Assembly: GCA_934667845.1 (NCBI GenBank)
Contig: CAKUMQ010000039.1
Span: 1 to 24,453, forward strand
Reading direction: 5' to 3'
DNA length: 24,453 bases
From: an uncultured Eubacteriales bacterium
GTDB lineage: Bacteria > Bacillota > Clostridia > Oscillospirales > Acutalibacteraceae
Of this stretch, positions 14,290 to 21,707 are shown one piece after another. A model generated the notes under the pieces. The model was not told the origin of the DNA and did no database searches. It saw only the letters and a list, made by a program, of their open reading frames with translations. The number at the start of each line of letters is the position of its first letter. Position 1 is the stretch's first letter. Made by a program: the position numbers and the translations under genes.

Positions 14290-15521
14290 GCTTCAAACGC
14301 CTCCTTTACGGCTTTGACGACTTCTTCGACCGAGCCGCCCGCGGGGATCCGCCGGTCACAGCGCGCGCAGTAGAGCGGATAGCGCTCCTCAAACCGGCGG
14401 CGCAGCGCCTCGGCGGAAGAGGCCGTCGGGCGGTCGCCGGTCGGCGTGAGCCGGTCAAGCGGGCGGTCGAGGAAGAAGATACGCCCGTTTTGCCGCAGCA
14501 GCCGGATATTCTCCTCGCGCAGCACGGCGCCGCCGCCCGTCGCAATTACACAGCCGGTCTTTCCCGCCAGGCAGTGGGAAATGACCGCCGTCTCCCGCTC
14601 GCGGAACGCCGCCTCGCCCTCCTTGGCAAACAGCGCGGAGATCGGCTCTCCCGCCTCGCGGACGATCTCCTCGTCCGCGTCAAAAAACGGGCGGGACAGG
14701 GCATCCGCCAGCGCTCTGCCGACCGTCGATTTGCCGCAGGAGGGCATACCGGTCAGCACGATATTTTCCTTGCTCTGCCGCACGCGGCGGAATATCGCCT
14801 CGGCGCGCGCAGGCGGCACCGGCTCCCGCAAAAAATGCTCCGCCGCCGCGATCGCCTGCACCACCAGCATATACAGCCCCGTGTCCGCGGGAATGCCGCG
14901 CGCCTGCGCCTGCTGCACCACCTTGGTGCGCAGCGGATTATACACCACGTCCACCACCGCCTCGGCATCCGGGTATTCCGCCGGATCAAACGCGGCGGTA
15001 TCCAAATGCGGGAACATGCCGCAGGGCGTCGTATTCACGAGCAGCGCCGCGCGGCGGGTGCGCGCCTCGGCATAGGAAATCGCCCCGTCCTGCGGATGGC
15101 GGCTGACCGTCGTGATCTCCGACACGCCGAGGGCTTTGAGCACCGCGCGCGCGGTGTGCGCCGTGCCGCCGCTGCCGAAGATCAGCGCGGGCTTGCCTGC
15201 CGGATCTGCACCGACGCGGCGGATCAGCGCGGTCAGGCCGTCCACATCGGTATTGTAGCCGATCAGCCGCCCGCCGCGGTTGACCACCGTATTGACCGAG
15301 CCGACCGCCCGCGCCGCGTCGTCGATCTCATCCAGATACGGCATCACCAGCTCTTTATACGGGATCGTGACGTTAATGCCCCGAAACGCCCGCTCCTTCA
15401 GGAAGGCGGGCACCGCCTCGGGCGGCATCTCCCGCACGGTGTAGGCATAGTCGCCGATGAGCCGGTGGATCTCCGGAGAAAACGTGTGGGGCAGATGCTC
15501 CCCGATCACGCCGAATTCCAT
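14286..15521 (-). CDS. aroE-aroK: Fused shikimate dehydrogenase - shikimate kinase
   Basis: One 411-aa frame carries two consecutive pathway steps. Residues 1-245 are shikimate dehydrogenase: HTFSPEIH (12-19), NVTIPYKE with catalytic Lys56, GSVNTVV, GYNTDVDGL with Asp92, the NADP Rossmann loop GSGGTAHTARAVL, and a late GLYMLVVQA. Residues 252-411 are shikimate kinase: P-loop GMPSCGKST (258-266), FFDADEEIV, FRERE, ATGGGAVL and the lid GDRPTAS. The linker is only a few residues (RRVRQSKEN). Both halves keep their catalytic residues, so the fusion should be bifunctional, reducing dehydroshikimate and then phosphorylating shikimate. The ATG is set by AAAGGAG 8 nt upstream; it begins 14 nt after the aroC stop. 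A sequencing error is unlikely because the frame is continuous. Confidence 0.95.
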   Translation of the reverse strand: MEFGVIGEHLPHTFSPEIHRLIGDYAYTVREMPPEAVPAFLKERAFRGINVTIPYKELVMPYLDEIDDAARAVGSVNTVVNRGGRLIGYNTDVDGLTALIRRVGADPAGKPALIFGSGGTAHTARAVLKALGVSEITTVSRHPQDGAISYAEARTRRAALLVNTTPCGMFPHLDTAAFDPAEYPDAEAVVDVVYNPLRTKVVQQAQARGIPADTGLYMLVVQAIAAAEHFLREPVPPARAEAIFRRVRQSKENIVLTGMPSCGKSTVGRALADALSRPFFDADEEIVREAGEPISALFAKEGEAAFRERETAVISHCLAGKTGCVIATGGGAVLREENIRLLRQNGRIFFLDRPLDRLTPTGDRPTASSAEALRRRFEERYPLYCARCDRRIPAGGSVEEVVKAVKEAFEA

Positions 15522-15535
15522 AGTCAAAACTCCTT

Positions 15536-16636
15536 TTACGCCTTTTCCGCCAGCCAGTCGGTGCCAAACCGCCAAGCGAGCAGATCCGCCAGCCCCAGCG
15601 CCGTCACGCTGTCGACCACGACGCGTGCGCGGTGGACGATCGCGGGATCGTGCCGCCCCTTAACGGTCAGCGTCTGCGGGGTGCGGGTCTCAAGATCCAC
15701 CGTCTGCTGCTCCCGCGCGACGGACGGCGTCGGCTTGACCGCACAGCAAAAGCGCAGCGCGCCGCCGTTCGTGATCCCGCCGTTGATGCCGCCGTTATGG
15801 TCAGACAGCGGGCGCACCTCGCCGCCGACTATCCCAAACGGATCGTTTGCCTCGCTCCCGCGCCGGTCGGCAAGCGCAAAGCCGTCGCCGAATGACACGC
15901 CCTTGACTGCGGGCACGGAAAACAGCAGGTGCGACAGCACACTCTCCACGCTGTCGAACCACGGCTCGCCCACACCGGCGGGCATGCCCGTCACCAGCGT
16001 TTCCAGTATACCGCCCACGCTGTCGCCGGACGCCTTGGCGTCGCGTATCGCCGCCTGCATCCGCTCACCCGCCGCCTCATCCAGCACGGCAAACGGGCGG
16101 GCGGCAAGCGCCGCCATATCGGCGGCGGGATCAGCCGAAAACGGGCGGTCGTCGATCCCGGCACAGCGGGCGATATGCGTCGCGATCGCAATGCCCCTGT
16201 CCCGCAGCGCGGGCAGCACAAGCGCCCCCGCCGCCACGACCGCTGCCGTGATCCGTCCGCTGAAGTGGCCGCCGCCGCGGTAATCCTGAAAGCCGTGGTA
16301 CTTGCACTGCGCCGTGTAGTCGGCATGGCCCGGACGCGGCACCGCGGCGAGCGGCGCATAGTCCGCGCTGTGCGTGTCGCGGTTGCGGATGAGCAGCGTC
16401 ACCGGCGTGCCGGTCGTGCGCCCGCGGAAAACGCCGCTTAAGATCTCGACCTCGTCCGGCTCATGGCGGGCGGTGGAAATGTCGCCGATCGCCCGGCGGC
16501 GCTCCATCTGCGCCGCGATATACGCCTCATCCACCAGAAGTCCCGGTGCAAGTCCCGCCACGATCGCCGTCAGCGCCGCACCGTGGCTCTCCCCGGCGAT
16601 CGTGAGCGTGATGCTCTGTCCGAAGGTGCTTTTCAT
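15536..16636 (-). CDS. aroC: Chorismate synthase
   Basis: The 366-aa FMN-dependent lyase removes phosphate from EPSP to give chorismate. Signatures are TIAGESHGAALTAIVAG (12-28), MERRRAIGD, DYRGGGHFSGRITA, GDSVGGILETLVTG, and DHNGGINGGITNG near the C-terminus, all normal. The start overlaps the aroB stop as ATGA with GGAGG 10 nt upstream. Longer in-frame extensions run into aroB and are rejected. Confidence 0.97.
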   Translation of the reverse strand: MKSTFGQSITLTIAGESHGAALTAIVAGLAPGLLVDEAYIAAQMERRRAIGDISTARHEPDEVEILSGVFRGRTTGTPVTLLIRNRDTHSADYAPLAAVPRPGHADYTAQCKYHGFQDYRGGGHFSGRITAAVVAAGALVLPALRDRGIAIATHIARCAGIDDRPFSADPAADMAALAARPFAVLDEAAGERMQAAIRDAKASGDSVGGILETLVTGMPAGVGEPWFDSVESVLSHLLFSVPAVKGVSFGDGFALADRRGSEANDPFGIVGGEVRPLSDHNGGINGGITNGGALRFCCAVKPTPSVAREQQTVDLETRTPQTLTVKGRHDPAIVHRARVVVDSVTALGLADLLAWRFGTDWLAEKA

Positions 16637-17637
16637 GCAAAATACGCCTCCATCCGCCCGGTAAGCTGTGCGGGCGTCCATTTTTCCAGCGCAAACGTTC
16701 CCACCTCCGGCGCCGTGACCACCGTCACGCTGTCGCCGGAGAATTTTTTGTCGTGCGCCGCCGCCGCAGACAGCTGTGCCGCGTCGCCCGACCACGTCGT
16801 TGGCAGACCGAGCCCTGCAAGCACCGGCAGCAGGCGGGCGCGCACCGCATCGCTGCACATCGGCAGCATGCCGAGCGCCACGCACTCGCCGTGGTACAAC
16901 CCCGACAGCCCCTCCACCGTTTCGATTGCATGACCGATCGTGTGGCCGAAATTGAGCACGCGCCGCAGCCCCGCTTCGCGCTCGTCCTGCTCGACGACCC
17001 GCTTTTTGCAGAGCAGCGAACGGGTGATGACCGTTTCGACCGGCACATCTCCCGCCTCAAACATCGTGAAAAGTTCCCCGTCCAGCGTCAGCGCCATCTT
17101 GACCGCCTCCGCCATGCCGTTGGCGATCTGGCGGGGCGGCAATGTAGACAGCGTGTCGGGGTCGATCACGACCGCCTTCGGCTGATAAAACGCGCCGAGA
17201 ATATTCTTGATCCCGTCGAGATCCACCGCCACCTTGCCGCCGATGGAGGAATCCACCTGCGACAGCAGCGTGGTCGGCAGGTTGTAAAAATCCACGCCGC
17301 GCATATAGGAGGCGGCGACAAAGCCCGCGAGATCGCCCACCACGCCGCCGCCGACCGCCGCGACGCAGTCGGCGCGGGTGAAGCCCTCCCGCAGCATCAC
17401 GCGGCACAGCGCCTCAAACTGCGCCAAGGACTTGCTCTCCTCCCCCTGCGGAATGCGCACGACCGTCGGGCGGGCGCACTGCGCCGCCAGCTTTTCGGCG
17501 TATGCCTCCGGCACGCCGGTGTCGGTCACGATCAGCACCCGCCGGTCAAGGCGGCACAGCGTGTGCGCCTGCGCCAGTGCGCCGCGCTCCACCGTGATCG
17601 TATACTGTCCGCCCGGAAGCGTCATCGGAATCGTCAT
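16633..17637 (-). CDS. aroB: 3-dehydroquinate synthase
   Basis: The 334-aa enzyme converts DAHP to 3-dehydroquinate using NAD and a divalent metal. The motifs are VAAVGGGVVGDLAGFVAASYMRG (92-114), NLPTTLLSQVDSSIGGKVAVD, NGMAEAVK with metal Glu177, LNFGHTIGHAIE with His232, and LYHGE with His249. It is slightly short for the family but complete. GGAGGAG lies 6 nt before the ATG, and the pheA stop is 13 nt upstream. Confidence 0.97.
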   Translation of the reverse strand: MTIPMTLPGGQYTITVERGALAQAHTLCRLDRRVLIVTDTGVPEAYAEKLAAQCARPTVVRIPQGEESKSLAQFEALCRVMLREGFTRADCVAAVGGGVVGDLAGFVAASYMRGVDFYNLPTTLLSQVDSSIGGKVAVDLDGIKNILGAFYQPKAVVIDPDTLSTLPPRQIANGMAEAVKMALTLDGELFTMFEAGDVPVETVITRSLLCKKRVVEQDEREAGLRRVLNFGHTIGHAIETVEGLSGLYHGECVALGMLPMCSDAVRARLLPVLAGLGLPTTWSGDAAQLSAAAAHDKKFSGDSVTVVTAPEVGTFALEKWTPAQLTGRMEAYFA

Positions 17638-17650
17638 GGCGGTCTCCTCC

Positions 17651-18748
17651 TTATTTCAGCGTCGTCTCATGGGCAAATGTGCCGACCACCCGCAGCCGGT
17701 CGCAGCAGCCGGACAGCTCCTTCAGCATCTGCTGTCCGTTCGGCGAGTGAACATTGCCGTCCGTCTCCACATAAAAATAATACTGCCACATCAGCTCTTT
17801 CATCGGGCGGCTGCGCAGGGTGCGCATATTAAACCCGTGACCGCCGATGATGTTGATGGCACGCGCCAGCGCGCCCGCCTCGTTTTTCACGGTAAAGACC
17901 AGAACGGACTGCCGCCCGTTTTCCGTCAGCTCCGCGCGGTCCTCGACGCGGGACAGCACGGCAAAGCGGGTCGTGTTCGTGCTGCTCTCGTTGATGTTTT
18001 TTTCGAGCAGCGTCAGCCCGTACAGCACGGCGGTGTCCTCGCTCGCGATCGCCGCAATATGGGGATCTCCTCCCTCCGCCACCTGACAGGCAGCGAGCGC
18101 CGTATTGGCGGCGCGCACCTCTTTAAAGCCGCGCGCGCGTATGTATTCCGCGCACTGGGACAGCGCCTGCGGATGGCTGACCACCGTCGTGATGTCCGCG
18201 ATCGCCGCGTCGGGCAGTCCGAGCAGGTTCTGCGTGATCTCCAGATCGTATACGCCGTTGATATACAGCGTCCCCTGAAACAGCAGGTCGATCACCTGCG
18301 ACACCTCACCGGCATAGCTGTTTTCGATCGGCAGCACGGCGCAGTCGCATTCGCCGCTGACGACCGCCTCATATGCCGCGCGGAAATCGCCGTAGGCGCG
18401 GTGGATGGCGTCAGGGAAGATGCGGCGGGCGGCGATAAACGCAAACGCCCCCTCGACGCCGCTGTAGGCGACGGTCTGCCCCTCCTGGATCCGCTGCTGA
18501 TATTTGCGGGAGAGCGCCATATTGTTTTGCAGAAAGTTGACGTAATAGGCACGCAGCGTCTCGTTTTCCACCAAAACGGCGTTGCGGCGCACGACCTCCG
18601 CCTCCCGCGCGCTGTCGCGCACCGGCAGCCCGTGCTCCCGTTTATAGGCGGCGACCGCCTCGGACGCCTCCATCCGCTGCACAAACAGCGCCGCCATCTC
18701 CCTGTCGATCTCATTGATGCGTTTGCGCGCCCGCTCCAGCTCATCCAT
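17651..18748 (-). CDS. pheA: Bifunctional chorismate mutase / prephenate dehydratase with ACT domain
   Basis: The 365-aa P-protein makes phenylpyruvate from chorismate. Residues 1-85 are an AroQ-type chorismate mutase helix bundle (RINEIDREMAALFVQRMEAS). Residues 92-268 are prephenate dehydratase (VAYSGVEGAFAFIAARRIF, AVLPIENSYAGEV, TNTTRF with the catalytic Thr-Arg-Phe at 260-262). Residues 280-365 are an ACT domain (EAGALARAINIIGGHGFNMRTLRSRP), so phenylalanine feedback is expected. The start lies 8 nt inside the preceding aminotransferase frame with AAAGGAG 7 nt upstream. A much longer open frame upstream is only the shadow of the aminotransferase gene. Confidence 0.95.
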   Translation of the reverse strand: MDELERARKRINEIDREMAALFVQRMEASEAVAAYKREHGLPVRDSAREAEVVRRNAVLVENETLRAYYVNFLQNNMALSRKYQQRIQEGQTVAYSGVEGAFAFIAARRIFPDAIHRAYGDFRAAYEAVVSGECDCAVLPIENSYAGEVSQVIDLLFQGTLYINGVYDLEITQNLLGLPDAAIADITTVVSHPQALSQCAEYIRARGFKEVRAANTALAACQVAEGGDPHIAAIASEDTAVLYGLTLLEKNINESSTNTTRFAVLSRVEDRAELTENGRQSVLVFTVKNEAGALARAINIIGGHGFNMRTLRSRPMKELMWQYYFYVETDGNVHSPNGQQMLKELSGCCDRLRVVGTFAHETTLK

Positions 18749-19931
18749 GCCGATACTCCTTTGCCAGCTGTGCAAAAGCGGGGATCGCCCGCTCGATCTG
18801 CGCGGTCGAGACACAATAGGCGATGCGGACATAGCCCGGCACGCCGAAATCGTCGCTCGGCACGAGCAGCAGCTCATATTTTTTCGCCCGCTCGCAAAAC
18901 GCCGCCGCGTCCGGCTCGAGCGCCCGCACAAACAGATAAAACGCGCCGTCGGGGCGGGTGAACATATAGCCGTTTTCCCGCAGGGCATCGCAGAGCAGCT
19001 GCCGGTTGCGGGCATAGACCGCGCGATCCGCCGTCTGCCCCAGGCAGGCGGGCAGCAGCTTCTGAAACAGCGCCGGCGCACAGACGTAGCCGAGCGCCCG
19101 CGCCGCGCCGTAGACGGCATGAAGCACGTCTGTCTGCTGCGGCACGGCGGGCGGGACCAGAATATACCCGATCCGCTCGCCCGGCAGCGAAAGCGACTTG
19201 CTGAAGGAATAGCAGACGATCGTCGCGGGATAATACGGCGTGACAAACGGCGTCTCGATGCCGTCATAGGTCAGCTCGCGGTACGGCTCGTCCGAGATGA
19301 GCCAGATCGTATGCCCATAGCGCTCCCCCGCCGCGGTCAGCACGGACGAAAGCGTTTCGAGCACCGCCTCCGGCACCACCGCGCCGGACGGGTTGTTCGG
19401 CGAATTGAGGATCACCGCCCGCGTGCGCGGCGTGATCGCCGCCGCCAGGCGGTCAAAATCGATCTGAAATTCCGGCGCGGGGCAGGGCACCGTCACCGGC
19501 ACGCCGCCCGCCGTCTCGACAAACACCGTGTACTCCGGAAAATAAGGGGCAAACAGAATGACCTCGTCCCCCGCCTCCAGCAGCGCCGATAGGCTGACGG
19601 TCAATGAGGCGGCGGCGCCCGCGGTCAGCACGAGATCCCCCGCCGAAAACGCCGTACCGTAGCGCGCGTTCAGATTTTCTGCCACGGCGGCGCGCACCGC
19701 GGGATCGCCGGGCGCAGAGGTGTAGCCGTGCAGCGACAGCGGATCCTCCTCCGTCAGCAGGCGCAAAAGCTCCTTCTGCACCGCGTCGGGCGGCGGCACG
19801 CTCGGGTTGCCGAGGCTGAAATCCAGCACCCGTTCCGCGCCGATCTCCGCCCGGCGGCGGTTGCCGTATTCAAATATTTCGCGGATGACCGACCGCTTTT
19901 CTCCCAACGCCTGCATTCTCTGCGCACTCAT
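18741..19931 (-). CDS. PLP-dependent aminotransferase (fold type I), probably aromatic
   Basis: The 396-aa class I/II aminotransferase shows DFSLGNPSVPPP (37-48), LHGYTSAPGDPAVR, LTAGAAASL, SPNNPSG (177-183), SDEPYREL with the PLP Asp214, and the Schiff-base Lys245 in CYSFSKSLSLPGERIGY. As first gene of an operon that makes phenylpyruvate and 4-hydroxyphenylpyruvate, it most likely transaminates these to Phe and Tyr. The operon context, not the sequence, gives that specificity; aspartate or other substrates remain possible. GGGGAG lies 5 nt upstream of the ATG. Confidence 0.9.
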   Translation of the reverse strand: MSAQRMQALGEKRSVIREIFEYGNRRRAEIGAERVLDFSLGNPSVPPPDAVQKELLRLLTEEDPLSLHGYTSAPGDPAVRAAVAENLNARYGTAFSAGDLVLTAGAAASLTVSLSALLEAGDEVILFAPYFPEYTVFVETAGGVPVTVPCPAPEFQIDFDRLAAAITPRTRAVILNSPNNPSGAVVPEAVLETLSSVLTAAGERYGHTIWLISDEPYRELTYDGIETPFVTPYYPATIVCYSFSKSLSLPGERIGYILVPPAVPQQTDVLHAVYGAARALGYVCAPALFQKLLPACLGQTADRAVYARNRQLLCDALRENGYMFTRPDGAFYLFVRALEPDAAAFCERAKKYELLLVPSDDFGVPGYVRIAYCVSTAQIERAIPAFAQLAKEYRHG

Positions 19932-19949
19932 CGGATCTCCCCTTTTTGG

Positions 19950-19968
19950 AAGTTAACACCGTTAACTT
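19950..19968. promoter_or_regulatory. Operator-like dyad at the start of the aromatic operon
   Basis: AAGTTAAC-acc-GTTAACTT is a perfect 8-bp dyad with a 3-bp centre. It lies about 10-28 nt downstream of the predicted start site and just before the first ribosome binding site. A bound repressor there would block early elongation. The regulator is unknown. Confidence 0.6.
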
Positions 19969-19983
19969 TGTGTTCTGCCTACT

Positions 19984-20011
19984 ATTATACCTTAATATTC
20001 CGCTTTGTCAA
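19984..20011 (-). promoter_or_regulatory. Promoter of the nine-gene aromatic amino acid operon
   Basis: On the minus strand TTGACA (20006-20011) and TATAAT (19984-19989), both perfect consensus, are spaced by 16 nt. The start would be near 19977, giving a leader of ~46 nt containing the dyad. There is no T-box or leader peptide. Confidence 0.9.
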
Positions 20012-20020
20012 GCCGTCAGC

Positions 20021-20080
20021 GCCCGCTTTGCGCAAAAAACGCCAAAAAGCGGGCGTCCGCAGCCCCCGGACACCCGCTTT
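20021..20080 (-). terminator. Terminator of the rubredoxin-like gene, with alternative stem
   Basis: AAAGCGGG-c-GTCCG (20046-20059) pairs with CGGAC-a-CCCGCTTT (20067-20080), 13 pairs with one mismatch. On the minus strand the stem is followed by TTGGCGTTTTTT. A second stem uses the same central arm: CGCCCGCTTT (20020-20029) with AAAGCGGGCG (20046-20055). The two exclude each other. Confidence 0.8.
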
Positions 20081-20085
20081 GTTAT

Positions 20086-20238
20086 TCACCGCGGCAGAGA
20101 ATATTCCGTCGGCTCGGGATAGAACAGCTCCCGGTCGCTTCCGCAGACCGGACAGAAGAACCCGTCTTTGCCCTGCTCGTCCGGCAACTCCTCGTCCTCT
20201 TCTGTCTCATAGCCGCAAATCTCGCAGACATAGCGCAT
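20086..20238 (-). CDS. Rubredoxin-like small metal-binding protein
   Basis: The 50-aa protein has two CxxC knuckles, YVCEICGYETEE and FFCPVCGSDRELF, spaced as in rubredoxins. Rubredoxins bind one iron through four Cys and shuttle electrons. The central part is shorter than the classic 52-54 aa form and very acidic (EEDEELPDEQGKD). It could be a small zinc ribbon instead. The ATG at 20238 is set by GGAGGTGA 7-8 nt upstream. It has its own terminator and is divergent from the SPFH gene. Confidence 0.85.
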   Translation of the reverse strand: MRYVCEICGYETEEDEELPDEQGKDGFFCPVCGSDRELFYPEPTEYSLPR

Positions 20239-20300
20239 GACGCTCACCTCCTTCCTTCGCAGTATTCCCGCCGCCCTTTGAATCATACGCGGAACAAAAA

Positions 20301-20340
20301 TGCGAGAAAAACCGCGAATTTGCGAGATATCCGGCGATTT
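20301..20340. repeat. Two tandem 20-bp imperfect repeats between divergent genes
   Basis: The unit TGCGAGA-N7-GCGA-ATT occurs at 20301-20320 and again at 20321-20340, with 15 of 20 positions identical. GCGA recurs at 20302, 20314, 20322 and 20334, on one face of the helix every ~20 bp. It lies between the rubredoxin-like and SPFH genes and may bind a regulator. No clear promoter for the minus gene was seen. Confidence 0.45.
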
Positions 20341-20406
20341 TATGAGCTATTGCGCGTTTGTTTCTCTCCCGTTTCCTTTTTCTTCTAAAAGTTCGCAAGA
20401 CCGTTA

Positions 20407-20435
20407 TTGACGTTCACATGAACTTGTGATATACT
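20407..20435 (+). promoter_or_regulatory. Promoter of the SPFH-domain gene
   Basis: TTGACG (20407-20412) and TATACT (20430-20435, preceded by TGA) are spaced by 17 nt. The spacer contains the dyad GTTCA-ca-TGAAC (20412-20423). Confidence 0.8.
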
Positions 20436-20464
20436 GTGTTCATCAACATAAAGGAGAGAAAGCC

Positions 20465-21322
20465 ATGATCAACAATAAAGTCAAAGACCCCTCCGCCGCC
20501 CGGCGGATCCGCCTTATCGCAGGCATTGCCGTTCTGGCTGTCGCCGCGATCGTCCTGGTCTCCTCCTGCTGCGTGGTCGTCCCCGCCGGTCACTCCGGCG
20601 TCGTGATGACGCTCGGCAAGGTGTCGGATCAGGTGCTCGCCGAGGGCTTCCACTTCAAGGCGCCCTTTGTGCAGCAGGTGGAGATGATCTCGAACAAGAT
20701 CCAGAAAAAAGAGGTCGCCGCCAATGCGGTATCCAAGGATCTTCAGACGGTCAACAGCAACGTCGCCGTCAACTTCCGCGTCAGCAACGCCTCCAGTGCG
20801 AGCGTGTTCCAGAACATCGGCCGCGGCTATGAGGACGTCGTGCTGCTGCCCGCCGTGCAGGAGAGCATGAAATCCGTCAGTGCGAAATATACGGCGGAGG
20901 AGCTGATCACCAAGCGCGAAGCCGTCAGCGAGGAGACAAAGGACACGCTCGAGAGCAAGGTGCAGGAATACGGCATCATCATCGAGAAGTTCAACATCGT
21001 CAACTTTGACTTCACCGATGAATTCAACGCCGCCATCGAAGCCAAGCAGGTCGCCGAGCAGAACCTGCTCAAGACCAAGACCGAGCAGGAGCAGGCGCTG
21101 GTGATCGCCAAGACCGAGGCGGAGAAAAAAGTGCTGACCGCGCAGGCGGAAGCCGACGCCATCAAGGTGAAGGCGCAGGCACAGGCGGAAGCCAACCGGC
21201 AGCTGAGCGCCTCGCTCAATGCCACGCTGGTCGAATACCAGAAGGTGCAGAAGTGGGACGGCAAGCTCCCCACCGCCACCGGCGGCAGCGCCATTATCGA
21301 CACCCGTGACCTGACCGAATAA
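20465..21322 (+). CDS. SPFH/prohibitin-like membrane protein
   Basis: The 285-aa protein has a single N-terminal membrane segment (residues 15-34), then an SPFH/Band 7 domain (VVVPAGHSGVVMTLGKVSDQVLAEGFHFKAPFVQQVEMI, then the VNFRVSN core), about 36-190. A long Ala/Glu/Lys/Gln coiled coil follows (EQEQALVIAKTEAEKKVLTAQAEADAIKVKAQAQAEA, ~205-245). This matches prohibitin-type SPFH proteins, which oligomerise on membranes and organise lipid domains or protease complexes. No protease or NfeD partner gene is adjacent. The ATG follows GGAG by 8 nt. It is a single-gene unit with its own promoter and terminator. Confidence 0.93.
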   Translation: MINNKVKDPSAARRIRLIAGIAVLAVAAIVLVSSCCVVVPAGHSGVVMTLGKVSDQVLAEGFHFKAPFVQQVEMISNKIQKKEVAANAVSKDLQTVNSNVAVNFRVSNASSASVFQNIGRGYEDVVLLPAVQESMKSVSAKYTAEELITKREAVSEETKDTLESKVQEYGIIIEKFNIVNFDFTDEFNAAIEAKQVAEQNLLKTKTEQEQALVIAKTEAEKKVLTAQAEADAIKVKAQAQAEANRQLSASLNATLVEYQKVQKWDGKLPTATGGSAIIDTRDLTE

Positions 21323-21337
21323 GCGCCGTCTGCGCAC

Positions 21338-21375
21338 CCGTCCGGAGGAGAAACTCCCCTCCGGACGGTTTTTTT
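21338..21375 (+). terminator. Terminator of the SPFH gene
   Basis: An 11-bp perfect stem, CCGTCCGGAGG (21338-21348) with 21358-21368, is followed by seven Ts. Confidence 0.95.
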
Positions 21376-21396
21376 GAAAAAAACGCGCCGCGGGGG

Positions 21397-21425
21397 TTGA
21401 CTTTTTGCAGAAAAGGGTTTACAAT
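21397..21425 (+). promoter_or_regulatory. Promoter of the thrS T-box leader
   Basis: TTGACT (21397-21402) and TACAAT (21420-21425) are spaced by 17 nt. The transcript would start near 21432. Confidence 0.8.
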
Positions 21426-21431
21426 GACTCG

Positions 21432-21680
21432 CATAAACGTCGATGGGGACGGAGCGGCCTTGATCCTTGTTCAGAGAGCGCGGCATTGCTGGGAACCGTG
21501 CAGGAAAAGCCGAATGACCACCACCCCTGAGTGTGCGGGCGAGCCGGGCGACCGGGGTAATCCGCAACGGCCGGCACCGTTATCCGCCTCTCGAGGGCAG
21601 ACCTGTGGTCTGCTGAATGAGGGTGGCACCACGTGGCTTTAAACGCTTCGTCCCTTGTAAGGGGACGGAGCGTTTTTTAT
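21432..21680 (+). promoter_or_regulatory. T-box leader controlling thrS
   Basis: The leader has the elements of a tRNA-sensing T-box riboswitch. The stem I region contains CAGAGAGCGCGGCATTGCTG and a specifier loop GAATGACCACCACC, where ACC (Thr) followed by A is the likely specifier. The T-box sequence TGAATGAGGGTGGCACCACG lies at 21614-21633. The terminator stem is at 21642-21654 with 21661-21674, followed by a T-run. The bulge reads UGGC, predicting a G discriminator on the matching tRNA. Uncharged tRNA-Thr should favour the antiterminator and raise thrS expression. Confidence 0.92.
21642..21679 (+). terminator. Conditional terminator of the T-box
   Basis: AACGCTTCGTCCC pairs with GGGGACGGAGCGTT (one T-G pair) and is followed by TTTT. 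It is the terminator half of the T-box switch; the T-box sequence just upstream forms the competing antiterminator. Confidence 0.9.
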
Positions 21681-21707
21681 ATGTAATTTTCAGAAGGAGT
21701 GATGAAG

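Noticed and set aside
14490..16283. 597-aa plus-strand open frame opposite aroE-aroK and aroC
   Set aside because: It is antisense to two genes with intact family motifs, has low-complexity Arg/His/Ala content and no ribosome binding site; it is a GC-rich shadow.
18749..19267. N-terminal extension of the pheA frame
   Set aside because: It lies inside the aminotransferase gene in another frame, and the chorismate mutase domain begins exactly at the ATG with AAAGGAG upstream.
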